In this document: positions 27,132 to 37,202 of the stretch, piece after piece
Position numbering within the stretch: the first letter of the stretch is position 1
Layout of the letters: each line of letters starts with the position of its first letter
Source: Halostagnicola sp. A-GB9-2
GTDB taxonomy: Archaea; Halobacteriota; Halobacteria; Halobacteriales; Natrialbaceae
DNA: 64,000 nt
NCBI RefSeq assembly: GCF_030068615.1
Contig: NZ_JASJOC010000002.1
Coordinates: forward strand, 543,764 to 607,763
Reading direction: 5' to 3'
Position numbers and translations under genes: made by a program
Notes under the pieces: model-generated
The model's database searches: none
Seen by the model: only the letters and a program-made list of their open reading frames with translations
Told to the model about the DNA's origin: nothing

Positions 27132-27929
27132 TCAGTCCGCAGTCGCCTGTGAAGAGAGAACGTCGAGTTTCTCCGCGGTATAGCCGAAAACGTCGCGGTA
27201 GCCGTTGGCCGACATGAGAACGGGATAGAACGATTCGTCGGCGACCTGCTTCTCGCCGTCCGCAGCCGCGAAGGAATCGCCTTCGTCGACTCGAGTGAAG
27301 TTATCGACGAACACTTCGTACGTATCGGCCTGGTCCTTCCAGATACAGTCGATGAGCCGGTAAACCGGGAGCTCGCGACTGACCCTATCGCCCGGAAGCG
27401 CGCCGGTCGCGGTGAGGAATGCGCGTGTGAGGCTGTAGGCGTTTTCCGCTGCCGTTTCGCTGCCCTGGAGCCCGCATTCGACTTCGATCGTGTCGATCTC
27501 GGTGAAGAGCCGCCCTTCCGAGAAGTTCCCGGTTTCGACCATCGCCGCGACGGGCAGTTGCGGACAGAGCTCTCTGGCGGTTTCGGTTACGCTTTTGACG
27601 ATTGCGAAGGGTTCGCTGTGACTCTGCGTTGAGTGCATCGAGAAGGTAAAACACCCCTCGAGCTCGTCGGTCAGTTCGGCTGCCAATTGTTCTTCGTGAG
27701 TTTCCGCGCCTGGATCGCCGGGAAACGCGCGATTGAGATCCTCATCTATATACCGCTCCTGCGCTTCGAGCGCTCGTTCGTTCGCGACGACGAGCTTGAC
27801 GGGACGTTCGACGGCCGGCCGCTGCTCGAGCAGTCGTTCGACGGCTCGAACGCCGCAAGGCTCGTCGCCGTGAACGCCGGCGAGAATCGCCAACTCCGGC
27901 GTACCCGACCCGATCTGTGCAACTCTCAT
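27132..27929 (-). CDS. Succinylglutamate desuccinylase/aspartoacylase-family protein
   Basis: 265 residues from the ATG at 27929 (MRVAQIGSGTPELAIL). Zinc ligands are visible: His and Glu in AGVHGDEPCG, and a later His in FSMHSTQSHSEPF; the catalytic Glu is probably in TIEVECGLQGSET. These M14-like enzymes cleave N-acylated amino acids or deacylate small molecules. The end (SANGYRDVFGYTAEKLDVL) resembles the beta-barrel domain of the family. The substrate is not predictable from the neighbours. Confidence 0.87.
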   Translation of the reverse strand: MRVAQIGSGTPELAILAGVHGDEPCGVRAVERLLEQRPAVERPVKLVVANERALEAQERYIDEDLNRAFPGDPGAETHEEQLAAELTDELEGCFTFSMHSTQSHSEPFAIVKSVTETARELCPQLPVAAMVETGNFSEGRLFTEIDTIEVECGLQGSETAAENAYSLTRAFLTATGALPGDRVSRELPVYRLIDCIWKDQADTYEVFVDNFTRVDEGDSFAAADGEKQVADESFYPVLMSANGYRDVFGYTAEKLDVLSSQATAD

Positions 27930-28155
27930 TGTCGGATATAGGTCGGTCAGCCTCAAAGGCAATTCGGTTGGGAGCGAAGCGCGGTATCGAGTAGCACAAC
28001 GCGGCTATACCCCGATACGGAACCGTACAATCGGATGTCAAGTCAGTCTTTCGTGGACAATAAGCACCAGTACAGTTCCTCGAGACGGCGATTTCTCACT
28101 CGACGGCTACCGCCTCATCGACCCGATCAGGTAGGTACTCGAGCCAGACACTCCA

Positions 28156-28638
28156 TCACTCGAGCGCCTCGGCGTACGCAAAATCGACATCGCGAGCCGC
28201 CGGTTTCGAGCTGTCAAGTCGAATTTGCCAGTCGCCGATCCGTTCGGGGTCCTCGAGAGCGTTGGTCAGGACGGTGCGAACGTCGCGCAGGTCGACCCCG
28301 TAGTAATCTTGAGGGACGCCCTGGAGGTACTCAAGCGCCGTCCGAAACAGCGAGCGCATGCCGTCGTCGTCCCGAAAGTCGACGTGTTTGTACGCCCCGG
28401 CGGCGACCTGAACCATCCCGTGGAGGAACGCACTCTCGGTCCGTCCGCGGCCGTAGTTGTACCACTCCGCTTCGAAGCAGTCGTGACTCTCGTGGTACGC
28501 TTTCGAGTTGAACAGCCGAACGCCGTGAATCGTCGCCCGTCGGAGCGTTCCGTGCTCCCAGCGGTCGTCTTCCTCGAGCCAGCCCGGGGGATTCCCCGCG
28601 GGCGGCCCGACCGTTGGATCGTTCGTGTGCTCGTCCAT
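28156..28638 (-). CDS. DUF309 protein
   Basis: 160 residues. The family motif [22 protein letters not shown] (about 42-63) with its HExxW-like arrangement is diagnostic of DUF309, followed by [15 protein letters not shown] and LEYLQGVP. It is a small all-helical protein present in bacteria and archaea with no established function. It is divergent from the small zinc-ribbon gene. Confidence 0.88.
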   Translation of the reverse strand: MDEHTNDPTVGPPAGNPPGWLEEDDRWEHGTLRRATIHGVRLFNSKAYHESHDCFEAEWYNYGRGRTESAFLHGMVQVAAGAYKHVDFRDDDGMRSLFRTALEYLQGVPQDYYGVDLRDVRTVLTNALEDPERIGDWQIRLDSSKPAARDVDFAYAEALE

Positions 28639-28776
28639 GGAGACACCAGCCCGGCCAGCGGAATATCGGTTCGGGTCGGCTCCGTCGAACGTTCGATCGG
28701 CTCATATCCTCCTCGAGGAAGATACCTAGCAAAACGGCCATTGTACTTATCCGCACCCCATTGCTATCTCCGAGTA

Positions 28777-28932
28777 ATGCAACAGCCGTACGGTCGTTGT
28801 GAGGACTGTGGTGAGCGTCTCTACGAACATATCGAAGGTGGGTACAACTGTACAAACTGTGGCGAGCGCTACAGTGAGGATTTTTTCGACGCCGACCCCG
28901 AATCGTCGAAAGTCGCAGTGGCGGGTCACTGA
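28777..28932 (+). CDS. Small zinc-ribbon protein
   Basis: 51 residues. Two CxxC pairs (RCEDCGERL and YNCTNCGERY, Cys at 8, 11, 25 and 28) form a classical four-Cys zinc ribbon, followed by an acidic tail. The ATG at 28777 is preceded by an AT-rich patch. Haloarchaea encode many such very short zinc-finger proteins, several of which affect stress survival or biofilm formation; the role of this one is unknown. A longer reading frame in phase upstream has no coding character. Confidence 0.75.
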   Translation: MQQPYGRCEDCGERLYEHIEGGYNCTNCGERYSEDFFDADPESSKVAVAGH

Positions 28933-29055
28933 GTAACGTAGGGCCGGTGTCCGCACTCGAGAGCGAGGAGTGTTCCGTTCCCAGCCTCGGCGTCGACTCG
29001 AGTCACCGCGGAATCGCAGGGTATTCAAACGATAGTCTCTAACAGTGGCGTGTGT

Positions 29056-29138
29056 GCGAGGGTAGCCAAGCGGTCAACGGCGACGGACTCAAGATCCGTT
29101 CGTGTAGACGTTCGTGGGTTCAATTCCCTCCCCTCGCA
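29056..29138 (+). tRNA. tRNA-Leu (anticodon CAA)
   Basis: 83 bases. The acceptor stem GCGAGGG (29056-29062) pairs with CCCTCGC (29131-29137), followed by discriminator A. Anticodon stem ACGGA/TCCGT encloses CTCAAGA, giving CAA for the TTG codon. The long variable arm marks a class II tRNA. The T-arm (29114-29130: GTGGG, loop TTCAATT, CCCTC) has a T-T mismatch at its second pair. No intron is seen and CCA is not encoded. Confidence 0.93.
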
Positions 29139-29397
29139 TCACAGCGTTGCGAACGACCGCTCGAAGCGGGCTACTAACGGTAGCGCAGGTCGAGTCGATA
29201 TCGTCGTTCGCCACGCACGATGCGGAAGATCAGCACGAAGCGATCTTCCCTCGCAACTTACTACTGAACCAAGCCTTGAGCGAGAGCGACGGCTCTCGAG
29301 TGAAATCGCGGACTCCGTCGAGAGAGGTGGGCGAAATGTCGACAAAGAGGGTCGAATTCGGCACACCGGATCGCTCCGTTCGATACGGGAACTGCAC

Positions 29398-30165
29398 CTA
29401 CCGTGCGGTCCACCCGCCGTCCGCCGCCAGACACTCACCGGTCACGTAGCTCGCGGCGTCGCTCGCCAGAAAGACGACGGGACCTGCGATCTCTTCGGGT
29501 GAGGCGAAGCGCTCGAGCGGCGTTCGATCCAGAATCGACTGCCGGAGCTGGTCGTTCGCCTCGAGCTCCTCGGTCAACTCCGTCGAGACGTATCCGGGTG
29601 CGACGGCGTTGACTCTCACTTCAGGGGCCCAGTCCAGCGCCATACTCTTGGTCAGGCCGACGAGCCCGTGTTTCGAAGCCACGTACGGATGCTGTCTGGG
29701 AAGCCCGACGAGTCCGCCGACGCTCGCGATATTGATCACCGATCCGTCGTCGCTCTCGAGGAGCGACTCCGCCGCGGCGGTCGTCACCTCGAACGCTCCG
29801 CTGAGATTGACCTCGAGGACGTTCTCGAGGCTCTCCGTCGAAATTTCCTCGGGGCGGCCGAGCGCGTCGTCCGGGTTGAACCCGGCGTTGTTGACGACGA
29901 TATCGATACCGCCGAACTCGGCTTCAGTGCGGTCGATCACCGCCGAAACTGCGTCCGGATCGGTTACGTCGGCGTCGGCGGCCATCGCGGTACCGTCGCT
30001 GGATTCGATTTCTTCGGCGACGGCGTCGACTTCCGCGGTCGTTCGAGCGGTCGGAACGACCGCCGCTCCCGCGGCGGCTAACTCGAGTGCGATCGCTTTG
30101 CCGATACCGCGTCCGCCGCCCGTTACGACTGCGACTCGTCCGTCGAGATCGAAGGCATCTATCAT
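29398..30165 (-). CDS. Short-chain dehydrogenase/reductase (SDR)
   Basis: 255 residues, classical SDR. VVTGGGRGIGKAIALELAAAGA (cofactor TGxxxGIG), IDIVVNNAGF (NNAG), a catalytic Ser in NIASVGG and the YVASKHG Tyr-x3-Lys pair are all present; RVNAVAPGYVSTEL is the usual loop. The plan is close to 3-oxoacyl-ACP reductase and glucose 1-dehydrogenase types; specificity cannot be told. It is divergent from the inositol monophosphatase-like gene, with 89 bases between the starts. Confidence 0.9.
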   Translation of the reverse strand: MIDAFDLDGRVAVVTGGGRGIGKAIALELAAAGAAVVPTARTTAEVDAVAEEIESSDGTAMAADADVTDPDAVSAVIDRTEAEFGGIDIVVNNAGFNPDDALGRPEEISTESLENVLEVNLSGAFEVTTAAAESLLESDDGSVINIASVGGLVGLPRQHPYVASKHGLVGLTKSMALDWAPEVRVNAVAPGYVSTELTEELEANDQLRQSILDRTPLERFASPEEIAGPVVFLASDAASYVTGECLAADGGWTAR

Positions 30166-30254
30166 ACGTTGTCTGAGATCCGTTGTCTCACCCCTGTCGC
30201 GCGGGAGCCATCAAACCACCACAACTTTTCGTTTCCACCGCCGATACTCGAGTA

Positions 30255-31058
30255 ATGGACGAACTCGAGCGGGCCGACGACAGAGCTGACTGTGCGCTCC
30301 GTGCAGCCAGAGCGGGCGCTTCTATCGCTGAAGACTCGTTTCGAACCACACTCGACGTCGAAACGAAAGACGGGAAGACGGACGTCGTTACGCAGGCAGA
30401 CCGCGACGCGCAGGTCGCCGTGATCGAGACGATTCGGGAGGAGTTCCCCGACGATGCTGTCGTCGGCGAGGAAGACGACGAACTCAAGGAGGTCCCCGAA
30501 TCCGGCCCCGCCTGGATCGTCGATCCGATCGACGGCACGAACAACTACGTCCGCGGCCTCCGCGTGTTCGGGACCGCAGTCGCGGCGGTCATCGACGGCG
30601 AACCGGTCGCCGGAGCGACCGTGCTTCCGGCGCTCGAGGATACGTATCGCGCGGGTCCGGAAGGCGTCTTCCGAAACGATCGGTCGATTTCGGTCAGCGA
30701 GACGGCGGATCCCGAAGCGGCCACCGTCTGCCCGACCTTCTGGTGGAACTTCGACCAGCGCGACCAGTACGCCGCGGCCAACCGGGAGGTCGTCGAGCGC
30801 TTCGGCGACATGCGCCGGTTCGGTTGCGCACAGGCGACGCTCGCGATGGTGGCCTGCGGCGGCCTCGACGGGACGATGACGAACCTCCCGACGAACGCCT
30901 GGGATACCGTTGCTGGGGTCAAGATGATCCAGGAGGCGGGTGGAACCGTCACCGATCTCGAGGGCGAACGGTGGAGGCACGATAGCGTCGGGCTCGTGGC
31001 CTCTAACGGGGAGATTCACGACGAACTACTCGAGGCGACGCAAGCGATCGACGGCTGA
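30255..31058 (+). CDS. Inositol monophosphatase-family phosphatase
   Basis: 267 residues from the ATG at 30255 ([15 protein letters not shown]). Metal-binding motifs are complete: VVGEEDDE (Glu), [16 protein letters not shown] (Asp-Pro-x-Asp-Gly-Thr) and [16 protein letters not shown] near the C-terminus. Members hydrolyse inositol phosphates, fructose 1,6-bisphosphate or 3'-phosphoadenosine phosphates with Mg2+; in archaea a dual inositol/fructose-bisphosphatase activity is common. Cytoplasmic, no targeting signal. Confidence 0.9.
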   Translation: MDELERADDRADCALRAARAGASIAEDSFRTTLDVETKDGKTDVVTQADRDAQVAVIETIREEFPDDAVVGEEDDELKEVPESGPAWIVDPIDGTNNYVRGLRVFGTAVAAVIDGEPVAGATVLPALEDTYRAGPEGVFRNDRSISVSETADPEAATVCPTFWWNFDQRDQYAAANREVVERFGDMRRFGCAQATLAMVACGGLDGTMTNLPTNAWDTVAGVKMIQEAGGTVTDLEGERWRHDSVGLVASNGEIHDELLEATQAIDG

Positions 31059-31155
31059 GCGCAGGACTCGAGGCGGTCTCTCGTTTCGAATCGGCCGGTT
31101 TCAACGCGTACGAGAAACCGGAAACGGTAAGCGGTCGCCGCCACGGATATCGGTC

Positions 31156-32277
31156 ATGGACGACTTCATCGAGCGGTTCGGTCCAGAACACGTCTGGGCC
31201 GCGACCGTCGCTATCCTCGCTTCCGCGGTCGCCCTGTTGGCGATTTTCTTTCCGCAGCGAGTGTACGTCGACGTCATCTGGCACTATTACTGGGGACCGG
31301 TGGTCGCCGACGCCCACGGCTGGAACTGCGTCGCGTGGGCTGGCGGCGAACAGATCGAGTGTGAACCCGGTGCGGAGGGACCAACGGCATCTCCGGGGTA
31401 CACCTGGCAGTCGTACGCGGGCTACATCCCGACGCTCATCCTCGGCGTCATCGGCATCATCTTCCTGATCAAGCGCCTCGATATCGACCGCTATCGGGCC
31501 GGCTTCTACGGGCTGTTTCCGTTCATGCTCTTCGGCGGTGCGTTGCGCGTCGTCGAAGACGCGAACGTCGCGGCCTACAGAGACACCGGGGAGCTCGCGA
31601 TCGAACTGCCGTGGTCCGGATTTCTCATCAGTCCGCTAATCTACTTCGTCGTCTTCATCGTCGCCGCGATCGCGGTCGCCGTCTCGGTGTGGCTCGAGCG
31701 AAACGACCACGTCTCGGGCTACGAGTACCCGCTCGCGGGGATCGGGACGGTGCTTCTCGTGGTGACCGTCGGGTATCTCGGCTACCTCACGGCAACTGAG
31801 CCGTACGCGACGTTTTATGGGTGGCTTTTGGTCGTCACGCTGGTCGGCGCGACCGTCGCAACCGGGATTACCTGGTTGCTCATCCAGACGTTCATACCCG
31901 GAATCAACCGCGGGACGGAGTACATGGGACTCGTCGTCATCTGGGCCCACGCCGTCGACGGCGTCGCGAACGTCATCGGACTCGACTGGGCGACCGCGTT
32001 CGGCCACGCGAACAATCTCGTCCCCAAGCATCCGGTCAACGCGTGGATCGTCGACACGACGGGTGCGCTGTTGCCCGCAGATATCGTCGCGGTGACCGGT
32101 GAAGCCTGGCCCTTCCTCTTCGTCAAACTGGCCGCCGCCGTCTTCGTCATCTGGATCTTCGACGAGACGGTCTTCGAGGACAGCCCGCGCTATGCAATCT
32201 TGCTCATGATCACCGTCGTCGCGGTTGGACTCGGGCCGGGAACGCGAGACATGCTTCGAGCGACGTTCGGCGTCTGA
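31156..32277 (+). CDS. DUF63-family membrane protein
   Basis: 373 residues from the ATG at 31156 ([15 protein letters not shown]). About nine membrane helices; [28 protein letters not shown] and [14 protein letters not shown] are the characteristic DUF63 segments. The loop after the first helix (about 40-75) has two Cys and is probably outside the cell. The family is archaeal and conserved across Euryarchaeota, with unknown function. The end MLRATFGV matches the usual terminus. Confidence 0.88.
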   Translation: MDDFIERFGPEHVWAATVAILASAVALLAIFFPQRVYVDVIWHYYWGPVVADAHGWNCVAWAGGEQIECEPGAEGPTASPGYTWQSYAGYIPTLILGVIGIIFLIKRLDIDRYRAGFYGLFPFMLFGGALRVVEDANVAAYRDTGELAIELPWSGFLISPLIYFVVFIVAAIAVAVSVWLERNDHVSGYEYPLAGIGTVLLVVTVGYLGYLTATEPYATFYGWLLVVTLVGATVATGITWLLIQTFIPGINRGTEYMGLVVIWAHAVDGVANVIGLDWATAFGHANNLVPKHPVNAWIVDTTGALLPADIVAVTGEAWPFLFVKLAAAVFVIWIFDETVFEDSPRYAILLMITVVAVGLGPGTRDMLRATFGV

Positions 32278-32428
32278 TTCGATATCGAGGCGTTTCTGGG
32301 CGGTTCGCTCGAGCAAACGTCGGGCGGCTACGGGATTTTTTCGATCTGCTCGCGTTCGAGTGACTCGCTCCTGAGCTGTGACGGCTCCGAACGGGGCCTT
32401 TAATCGCACGCGGCGGAAACGGGCACGT

Positions 32429-33355
32429 ATGACTACGACAGCGGGATGGTTTGCGGCCGTCGCATCCGATTCCGACGCGAGCGATGACGCACTCGCCGCC
32501 ACGATACGCGAGGGGGCCGCGAGCGAATCGGATTCCTGGCCCGCACGGGCGGTCGACGCAGGGATCGTCGACGACGAGAACGAGTACTACGATCTCCTCC
32601 ACCGAGCGACGATGGCCGCGACTCGAGCGGCCGTCACCGAACGCGAGCGAGCTGACGACAGCCAGTTGATCCACGCGATTCGCGCGATGGACGACTGCCA
32701 GCGAACCGCGAACGAGCTGGCTGAACGGGTCGCGGAGTGGGGCGGAACGCTCGACCCCGACGCCGGAACGGGAATCGAATACGCTCGAGCGCTCGCGAGC
32801 GACGATCCAGACCCCGACGAGACGGCCGTCACTTCGCTGGCCGAGCAGGTCGTCGAACTCGAGAAGGAGGCCGAACGTTTGGGCGAGTACATTGAACAAA
32901 CGATGCCGACCGTCGCGCCGAATCTAAGCGCGCTTGCCGGGCCCGTCCTCGGCGCGAGACTGATTTCGCTGGCCGGCGGCCTCGAGTCGCTGGCGAAGAA
33001 ACCGAGCGGGACCGTGCAAGTCCTGGGTGCCGAAGACGCGCTGTTCGCCCACCTCCGCGGGCACGCTCCGTCGCCGAAACACGGCATCATCTACATGCAC
33101 GACGGCGTTCGTCGGACCCCGATGGAGAATCGGGGCTCGGCGGCGCGGGCGCTCGCCGGCAAGCTCTCGATCGGTGCGCGAGTCGACCACTACTCGGGGG
33201 AGTACCGCCCCGACCTCGAGGCCGAACTGACCGAGCGCCTCGAGACGATTCGGGCTCGAACCGGTGACGAGTACAACGGCGGGGGCGAGGGCAGTGATGC
33301 GGTCGCCGATGCTGATGGGGTCGACGATACCGACGGAGGTGCCGACGATGAGTAA
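32429..33355 (+). CDS. NOP5/NOP56-related C/D box RNP protein
   Basis: 308 residues from the ATG at 32429. The N-terminal domain (fibrillarin contact) is followed by a coiled coil and the Nop domain: MPTVAPNLSALAGPVLGARLISLAGGLESLAKKPSGTVQVLGAEDALF (about 162-210) is diagnostic. It bridges L7Ae and fibrillarin in archaeal C/D box sRNPs that guide 2'-O-methylation of rRNA and tRNA. The Lys/Arg-rich tail found in eukaryotes is replaced by an acidic Gly/Asp tail (about 283-308). Its stop lies inside the fibrillarin start region (8-base overlap). Confidence 0.93.
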   Translation: MTTTAGWFAAVASDSDASDDALAATIREGAASESDSWPARAVDAGIVDDENEYYDLLHRATMAATRAAVTERERADDSQLIHAIRAMDDCQRTANELAERVAEWGGTLDPDAGTGIEYARALASDDPDPDETAVTSLAEQVVELEKEAERLGEYIEQTMPTVAPNLSALAGPVLGARLISLAGGLESLAKKPSGTVQVLGAEDALFAHLRGHAPSPKHGIIYMHDGVRRTPMENRGSAARALAGKLSIGARVDHYSGEYRPDLEAELTERLETIRARTGDEYNGGGEGSDAVADADGVDDTDGGADDE

Positions 33356-33989
33356 CCTCCCACAGGGCGTCGAGCGACGCCAAATCGACGGCGAGGAGCG
33401 ACTCGCCACTCGAGGGGAGCCGGTCTACGGTGAACCGATCGAAGACGAGTGGCGCGCGTGGGACCCTCACCGATCGAAACTCGGCGCGATGATCGAACTC
33501 GGGCTGGATCACGGCCTCGAGGGCGGGGAGACGGTTCTGTACCTCGGCGCGGCGAGCGGGACGACGGTGAGCCACGTCGCGGACTTCTCGGGACCGACCT
33601 ACGCCGTGGAGTTCGCCCCGCGACCCGCTCGAGACCTCCTTTCGGCCGCTGAGTCGCGGCCGCGCCTGTTTCCGCTGTTGAAAGACGCCCGGAAACCCGA
33701 GACGTATGCCCACGTCGTGGAGTCGGACGTCGAGGTTATCGTCCAAGATGTCGCGACTCGAGGGCAGGCCCGAGTCGCACTCGAAAATCGTCAGTTTCTG
33801 GCCGAGGACGGACGCCTGTTGCTCGCGGTCAAGGCCAGGAGCGAAGACGTGACGCGCGACCCAGAGGACGTATTCGCGGACGTTCGCGAGGAGCTAACGG
33901 CGAGTTCTGACGGCTACGAGATCCTCGAGACCGAGCGGTTAGACGATTACCACACTGACCACCTCGCGATCGTCGCGCGCCCCCAGTAA
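33348..33989 (+). CDS. flpA: Fibrillarin-like rRNA/tRNA 2'-O-methyltransferase
   Basis: 213 residues. EPIEDEWRAWDPHRSKLGAMI at the N-terminus and VLYLGAASGTTVSHVADF (SAM motif I), YAVEFAPRPARDLL and LLAVKARS are fibrillarin signatures; the catalytic K-D-K-H set can be traced. It methylates ribose 2'-OH at sites chosen by C/D box guide RNAs together with NOP5 and L7Ae. The start (ATG at 33348) overlaps the NOP5 gene by eight bases, so the two are translated as a unit. This gene pair is conserved in archaea. Confidence 0.95.
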   Translation: MSNLPQGVERRQIDGEERLATRGEPVYGEPIEDEWRAWDPHRSKLGAMIELGLDHGLEGGETVLYLGAASGTTVSHVADFSGPTYAVEFAPRPARDLLSAAESRPRLFPLLKDARKPETYAHVVESDVEVIVQDVATRGQARVALENRQFLAEDGRLLLAVKARSEDVTRDPEDVFADVREELTASSDGYEILETERLDDYHTDHLAIVARPQ

Positions 33990-34086
33990 CGCGGTAGTAG
34001 CGTGTTTCTTCGGCGAAACGCTCGCTCGAGACCGCTCTCGAGCGTACCAGGTTCCGATCACCGAGAGCGCTTCCGAGTCCAAACCG

Positions 34087-34092
34087 TATTTA
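34087..34092 (+). promoter_or_regulatory. TATA-like element of gshA
   Basis: TATTTA centred about 28 bases before the ATG at 34118, leaderless spacing. Confidence 0.55.
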
Positions 34093-34117
34093 CCACCTCG
34101 GCCGAAAGCCACAGACG

Positions 34118-35200
34118 ATGGAACGCGGGTCGTCGGAATCGTTCACACGGATGGGCACGCTGGGCATCGAAGAGGAATGTTTCGTCGTCGACGGCGACGG
34201 ACGGCCCACGAGCGGGACGGACGAACTCGTCTACGAGCACGACCCACCCGAAGTTCTCGAGGGTCGGCTCGATCACGAGCTGTTCAAGTTCGTCATCGAA
34301 ACACAGACGCCGCTGATCGAACGTCCCGAAGACGCCCGCGGTGCGCTCCTCGAGATTCGACGGGCGCTGGTCGAATACGCCGAGGAACACGGGTACCAGA
34401 TCGCCGCCGCGGGATTGCATCCCCTCGCGAAGTGGCGCGAACTCGAGCACGCGGAGAAGCCAAGGTACCAGTCGCAACTCGATCGGATTCAGTACCCACA
34501 GCACCGAAACACGACCGCTGGCGTCCACGTCCACGTGGGCGTCGACGACGCTGACAAAGCGGTCTGGATCGCGAACGAACTGCGCTGGTACGTCCCGATC
34601 ATGCTCGCGCTCTCGGCGAACTCGCCGTACTGGAACGGGTTCGACACCGGCCTCGAGTCTGCACGGGGAAAAATATTCGAAGCGCTGCCCAACACGGGTA
34701 TGCCGACCCACTTTGAGGACTACGAGGCCTTCGACACGTTCGAGCGGCGGATGCTCGAGGCCGATTCGATTCGCGACAGGGGTGAGCTGTGGTACGACGT
34801 TCGCCCGCACACAGAGCACGGAACAGTCGAGATTCGAACGCCGGATGGGCAAGCCGATCCCGATATCGTGCTGGCATTCGTCGAATACTGCCACGCGCTC
34901 GTCGAAGCGCTGGCCGAGGAGTACGAGGACGGAACGACGGGCGAACGCCACCGGCGCGAACTCCTCGACGACAACAAGTGGCGGGCGATCCGGAACGGTC
35001 ACGACGCGACGTTCATCGATCGCGATCTCGAGGGCACCGTCGGGCTTGGCGAGGTCGTCGATCGAGAGTGCGAACGATTGGGCATCGACGGCATCAAAGA
35101 CGTCTATGACTCCCCGAGCGGGACGGACACCCAGCGCCGGCTTCGACAGGAGGAGGGGACGGATGCGCTGTGTGAGTCGCTGCTTCTCGAGGGAGAGTGA
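34118..35200 (+). CDS. gshA: Glutamate-cysteine ligase (GCS2 type)
   Basis: 360 residues. [17 protein letters not shown] (about 13-29), [21 protein letters not shown] motif (about 128-145), [20 protein letters not shown] and the late EIRTPDGQ are the GCS2-family (carboxylate-amine ligase) signatures. In haloarchaea this enzyme makes gamma-glutamylcysteine, the main small thiol of the group, from Glu, Cys and ATP. A TATA element at leaderless distance supports the start. No glutathione synthetase is next to it, as expected for haloarchaea. Confidence 0.92.
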   Translation: MERGSSESFTRMGTLGIEEECFVVDGDGRPTSGTDELVYEHDPPEVLEGRLDHELFKFVIETQTPLIERPEDARGALLEIRRALVEYAEEHGYQIAAAGLHPLAKWRELEHAEKPRYQSQLDRIQYPQHRNTTAGVHVHVGVDDADKAVWIANELRWYVPIMLALSANSPYWNGFDTGLESARGKIFEALPNTGMPTHFEDYEAFDTFERRMLEADSIRDRGELWYDVRPHTEHGTVEIRTPDGQADPDIVLAFVEYCHALVEALAEEYEDGTTGERHRRELLDDNKWRAIRNGHDATFIDRDLEGTVGLGEVVDRECERLGIDGIKDVYDSPSGTDTQRRLRQEEGTDALCESLLLEGE

Positions 35201-35281
35201 GTAGAATCGGCTTGCGAACGATTCGCTAGCCGCTGCAAAGCTTTAACACCGCGGACAACTTTGTCCCCGACGAGAGGACAC

Positions 35282-35941
35282 ATGGCTTCAGACGAGATCG
35301 ACGAGCACCAGCCAGATGGTCCGGACGACCGAGCGGACGGTCCGAACGATTCATCCGAGACTGGCGAACGAATGCGTGAAACGGCGGCTGACGAGGTCGA
35401 CCAGCGGATCGTCGATCTCCTCTCGTGGATCCTCGACACGGAAACGAGAGCGAAGATCTACGTCTACTTGCTGGCGAATCCAGGAAGCACGTCGGAGGAG
35501 GTCGCCAAGGGGACCGGCCTCTATCCGAGTACCGTCCGAGAAGCACTCGCGGAGCTCAACGACGAAGACCGCGTTATCCGGGAAAAACGCGCCAGCGAAG
35601 GCGCGGGGAACAATCCCTACGAGTACACGGCGATCCAGCCGAGCGACCTCGTCGGCGGCGTCGTCGATCAGGTCCAACAGGAACTGAACACCATCTTCAC
35701 GCTCGACCGACTGCTCGATCGAGACGGCCAGCGGGAGCTCGAGGACGATGAAGACGCCGAACCCGTGACGATCACGGTCGACGAGGACGACGTGGCCGCA
35801 CTCGAGGAAGAATTCGAGAACGGTGAGAGCAACGACGCGGCGTCCGACGATACCACAGAAACGGATTCCGCTACGGAAGACCCCAGTTCTGAGGATCAAG
35901 ACTCATCGGCTGATGACGCGTCGGATTTAGGGTCAGAATAA
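35282..35941 (+). CDS. Winged-helix transcriptional regulator
   Basis: 219 residues from the ATG at 35282. The acidic N-terminal tail is followed by a winged-helix domain (about 40-115: LLSWILDTETRAKIYVYLLANPGSTSEEVAKGTGLYPSTVREALAELNDEDRVIREK), then a short dimer helix and a long disordered acidic tail rich in Asp, Glu, Ser and Thr (about 165-219). The DNA-binding part is of the MarR/ArsR-like superfamily; target genes are unknown. TTTAAC around 35242-35247 is a likely TATA. Confidence 0.85.
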   Translation: MASDEIDEHQPDGPDDRADGPNDSSETGERMRETAADEVDQRIVDLLSWILDTETRAKIYVYLLANPGSTSEEVAKGTGLYPSTVREALAELNDEDRVIREKRASEGAGNNPYEYTAIQPSDLVGGVVDQVQQELNTIFTLDRLLDRDGQRELEDDEDAEPVTITVDEDDVAALEEEFENGESNDAASDDTTETDSATEDPSSEDQDSSADDASDLGSE

Positions 35942-36086
35942 CTGTACCGACGGTAGTAAGATAGGCCGGGTGACAGTCTCGAGAACCGGTCTCGTCGACT
36001 TCAACGGCTCAGTGTTGTCGGTTAACGCGTTGTCGCTTCACGTCTCATTGATCTCCGAAACTTCGGTTGGCACTGGTCACTGTGAG

Positions 36087-37202
36087 TCACTCGTCGTGGA
36101 TTCCGAGAATACCCGGTCGCTCGAGTTCGAGATCGCGGTCGACGGCTCGGGCGGTCACGGTCGGCCACTGGCCGGTGGCCGTCAGCGGTTCGAACTCGTT
36201 GTCGGTAACGAGAACGGTTCCTTCGCTTTTTGCACCCTGTATGGTCGGATTCCAGGCGTAGGCCATCGGCGCTCGCACGGCCGCCTCGTGATCCGGCGTG
36301 GCGATCCATTCGCGGCCGGCGAAGCCAGCGGCACCGCCCTGGTGGTGGAGTTCCCACTCGCCGTCCCAGCCGACTTCGTCGTAGGCGTGCTGGATCGCGT
36401 CGAAGACATCGCCCGCCCTTGGGGTCGTCTCCGGTGTTTTGGTTGCAGTTGCGAGTTCTTGCGTGGCCGCAAGCGCCGTCGTCTCGACTCGAGTCGCGGC
36501 CGCGTGGCGGTCCTTGAGCCACGTCGGCGGGTCGAACGCAACGGTTCTTGTACAACTCGCGTGCAGGCCGTCTCGCTGTGCGGTTACCGAAACGAGCGCG
36601 TAGTCGCCGAGCTCCTCGCGTTTGGGCGTGTAGTGGCGATACTCGGTGGCGCGTTCGGAGCCGCCGACGAGGATGACGGGCGCTTCGATTTCTCGAGCTG
36701 ATAGCGCAACCCGGAGCGCGGAGGCGACTTCGTGTTCAGTGTCCTCGCTACGGAGCTCGTGACAAACGGATTCGACCGCGGCGGCGGTTTCGGCCCCGAG
36801 ATCGCGGTATCGCTCGCAGTCTTGCTCGGTCAACGGCTGGCGAAGCGTCGTCGGATCGACCCGTTCGAACCACGGGATGTCGATATCCGCCGCGGCGTTT
36901 TTCCCTGTGTACTCCGTGAGTGCGTCTTCGAGGGACGTTTCGTGCCACGGAAATCGTTCGACTACAGGTGGTTCCTCGAGGTTCGGGCACTCCTCGTCGA
37001 GGATGCGGTCGGCTTCGATGTTGTCGGTGAGAAGCGTCAGTTCGTCGCCGTCGTAACCGATTGCCGCGACGCCAGCGTCCGCGGCTCGGTCGATCACGTT
37101 CGAGCCGCCGGTGAGCCAGGTAAACGAGTTCGGACGGGCGAACCAGACCGACGCGAGGTCGCGATTCTCGAGATAGTCGTCGAGCCGCTCGAGTTTCTCC
37201 AT
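36087..37202 (-). CDS. M24-fold protein lacking metal ligands (pseudopeptidase candidate)
   Basis: 371 residues from the ATG at 37202 (MEKLERLDDYLENRDL); the frame stays open 56 codons further, but without family character. The creatinase-like N-domain (about 1-115) and the pita-bread C-domain (about 125-371) are recognisable. Compared with the M24 metal-site pattern (Asp, Asp, His, Glu, Glu), the two Asp positions read Ser (about 205 and 216, in ALVSVTAQ and LHASCTRT), the His is kept (about 286, HHQGG), the first Glu is Asn (about 318, AWNPTIQ) and the last Glu is kept (about 327, KSEGTVLVT). It is unlikely to be a normal metallopeptidase; a different role is inferred. Confidence 0.8.
   Translation of the reverse strand: MEKLERLDDYLENRDLASVWFARPNSFTWLTGGSNVIDRAADAGVAAIGYDGDELTLLTDNIEADRILDEECPNLEEPPVVERFPWHETSLEDALTEYTGKNAAADIDIPWFERVDPTTLRQPLTEQDCERYRDLGAETAAAVESVCHELRSEDTEHEVASALRVALSAREIEAPVILVGGSERATEYRHYTPKREELGDYALVSVTAQRDGLHASCTRTVAFDPPTWLKDRHAAATRVETTALAATQELATATKTPETTPRAGDVFDAIQHAYDEVGWDGEWELHHQGGAAGFAGREWIATPDHEAAVRAPMAYAWNPTIQGAKSEGTVLVTDNEFEPLTATGQWPTVTARAVDRDLELERPGILGIHDE

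Noticed and set aside
29139..29397. Possible integrated element next to tRNA-Leu
   Set aside because: No repeat of the tRNA 3' end, integrase or element gene was found in the flank; only an ordinary short gap.
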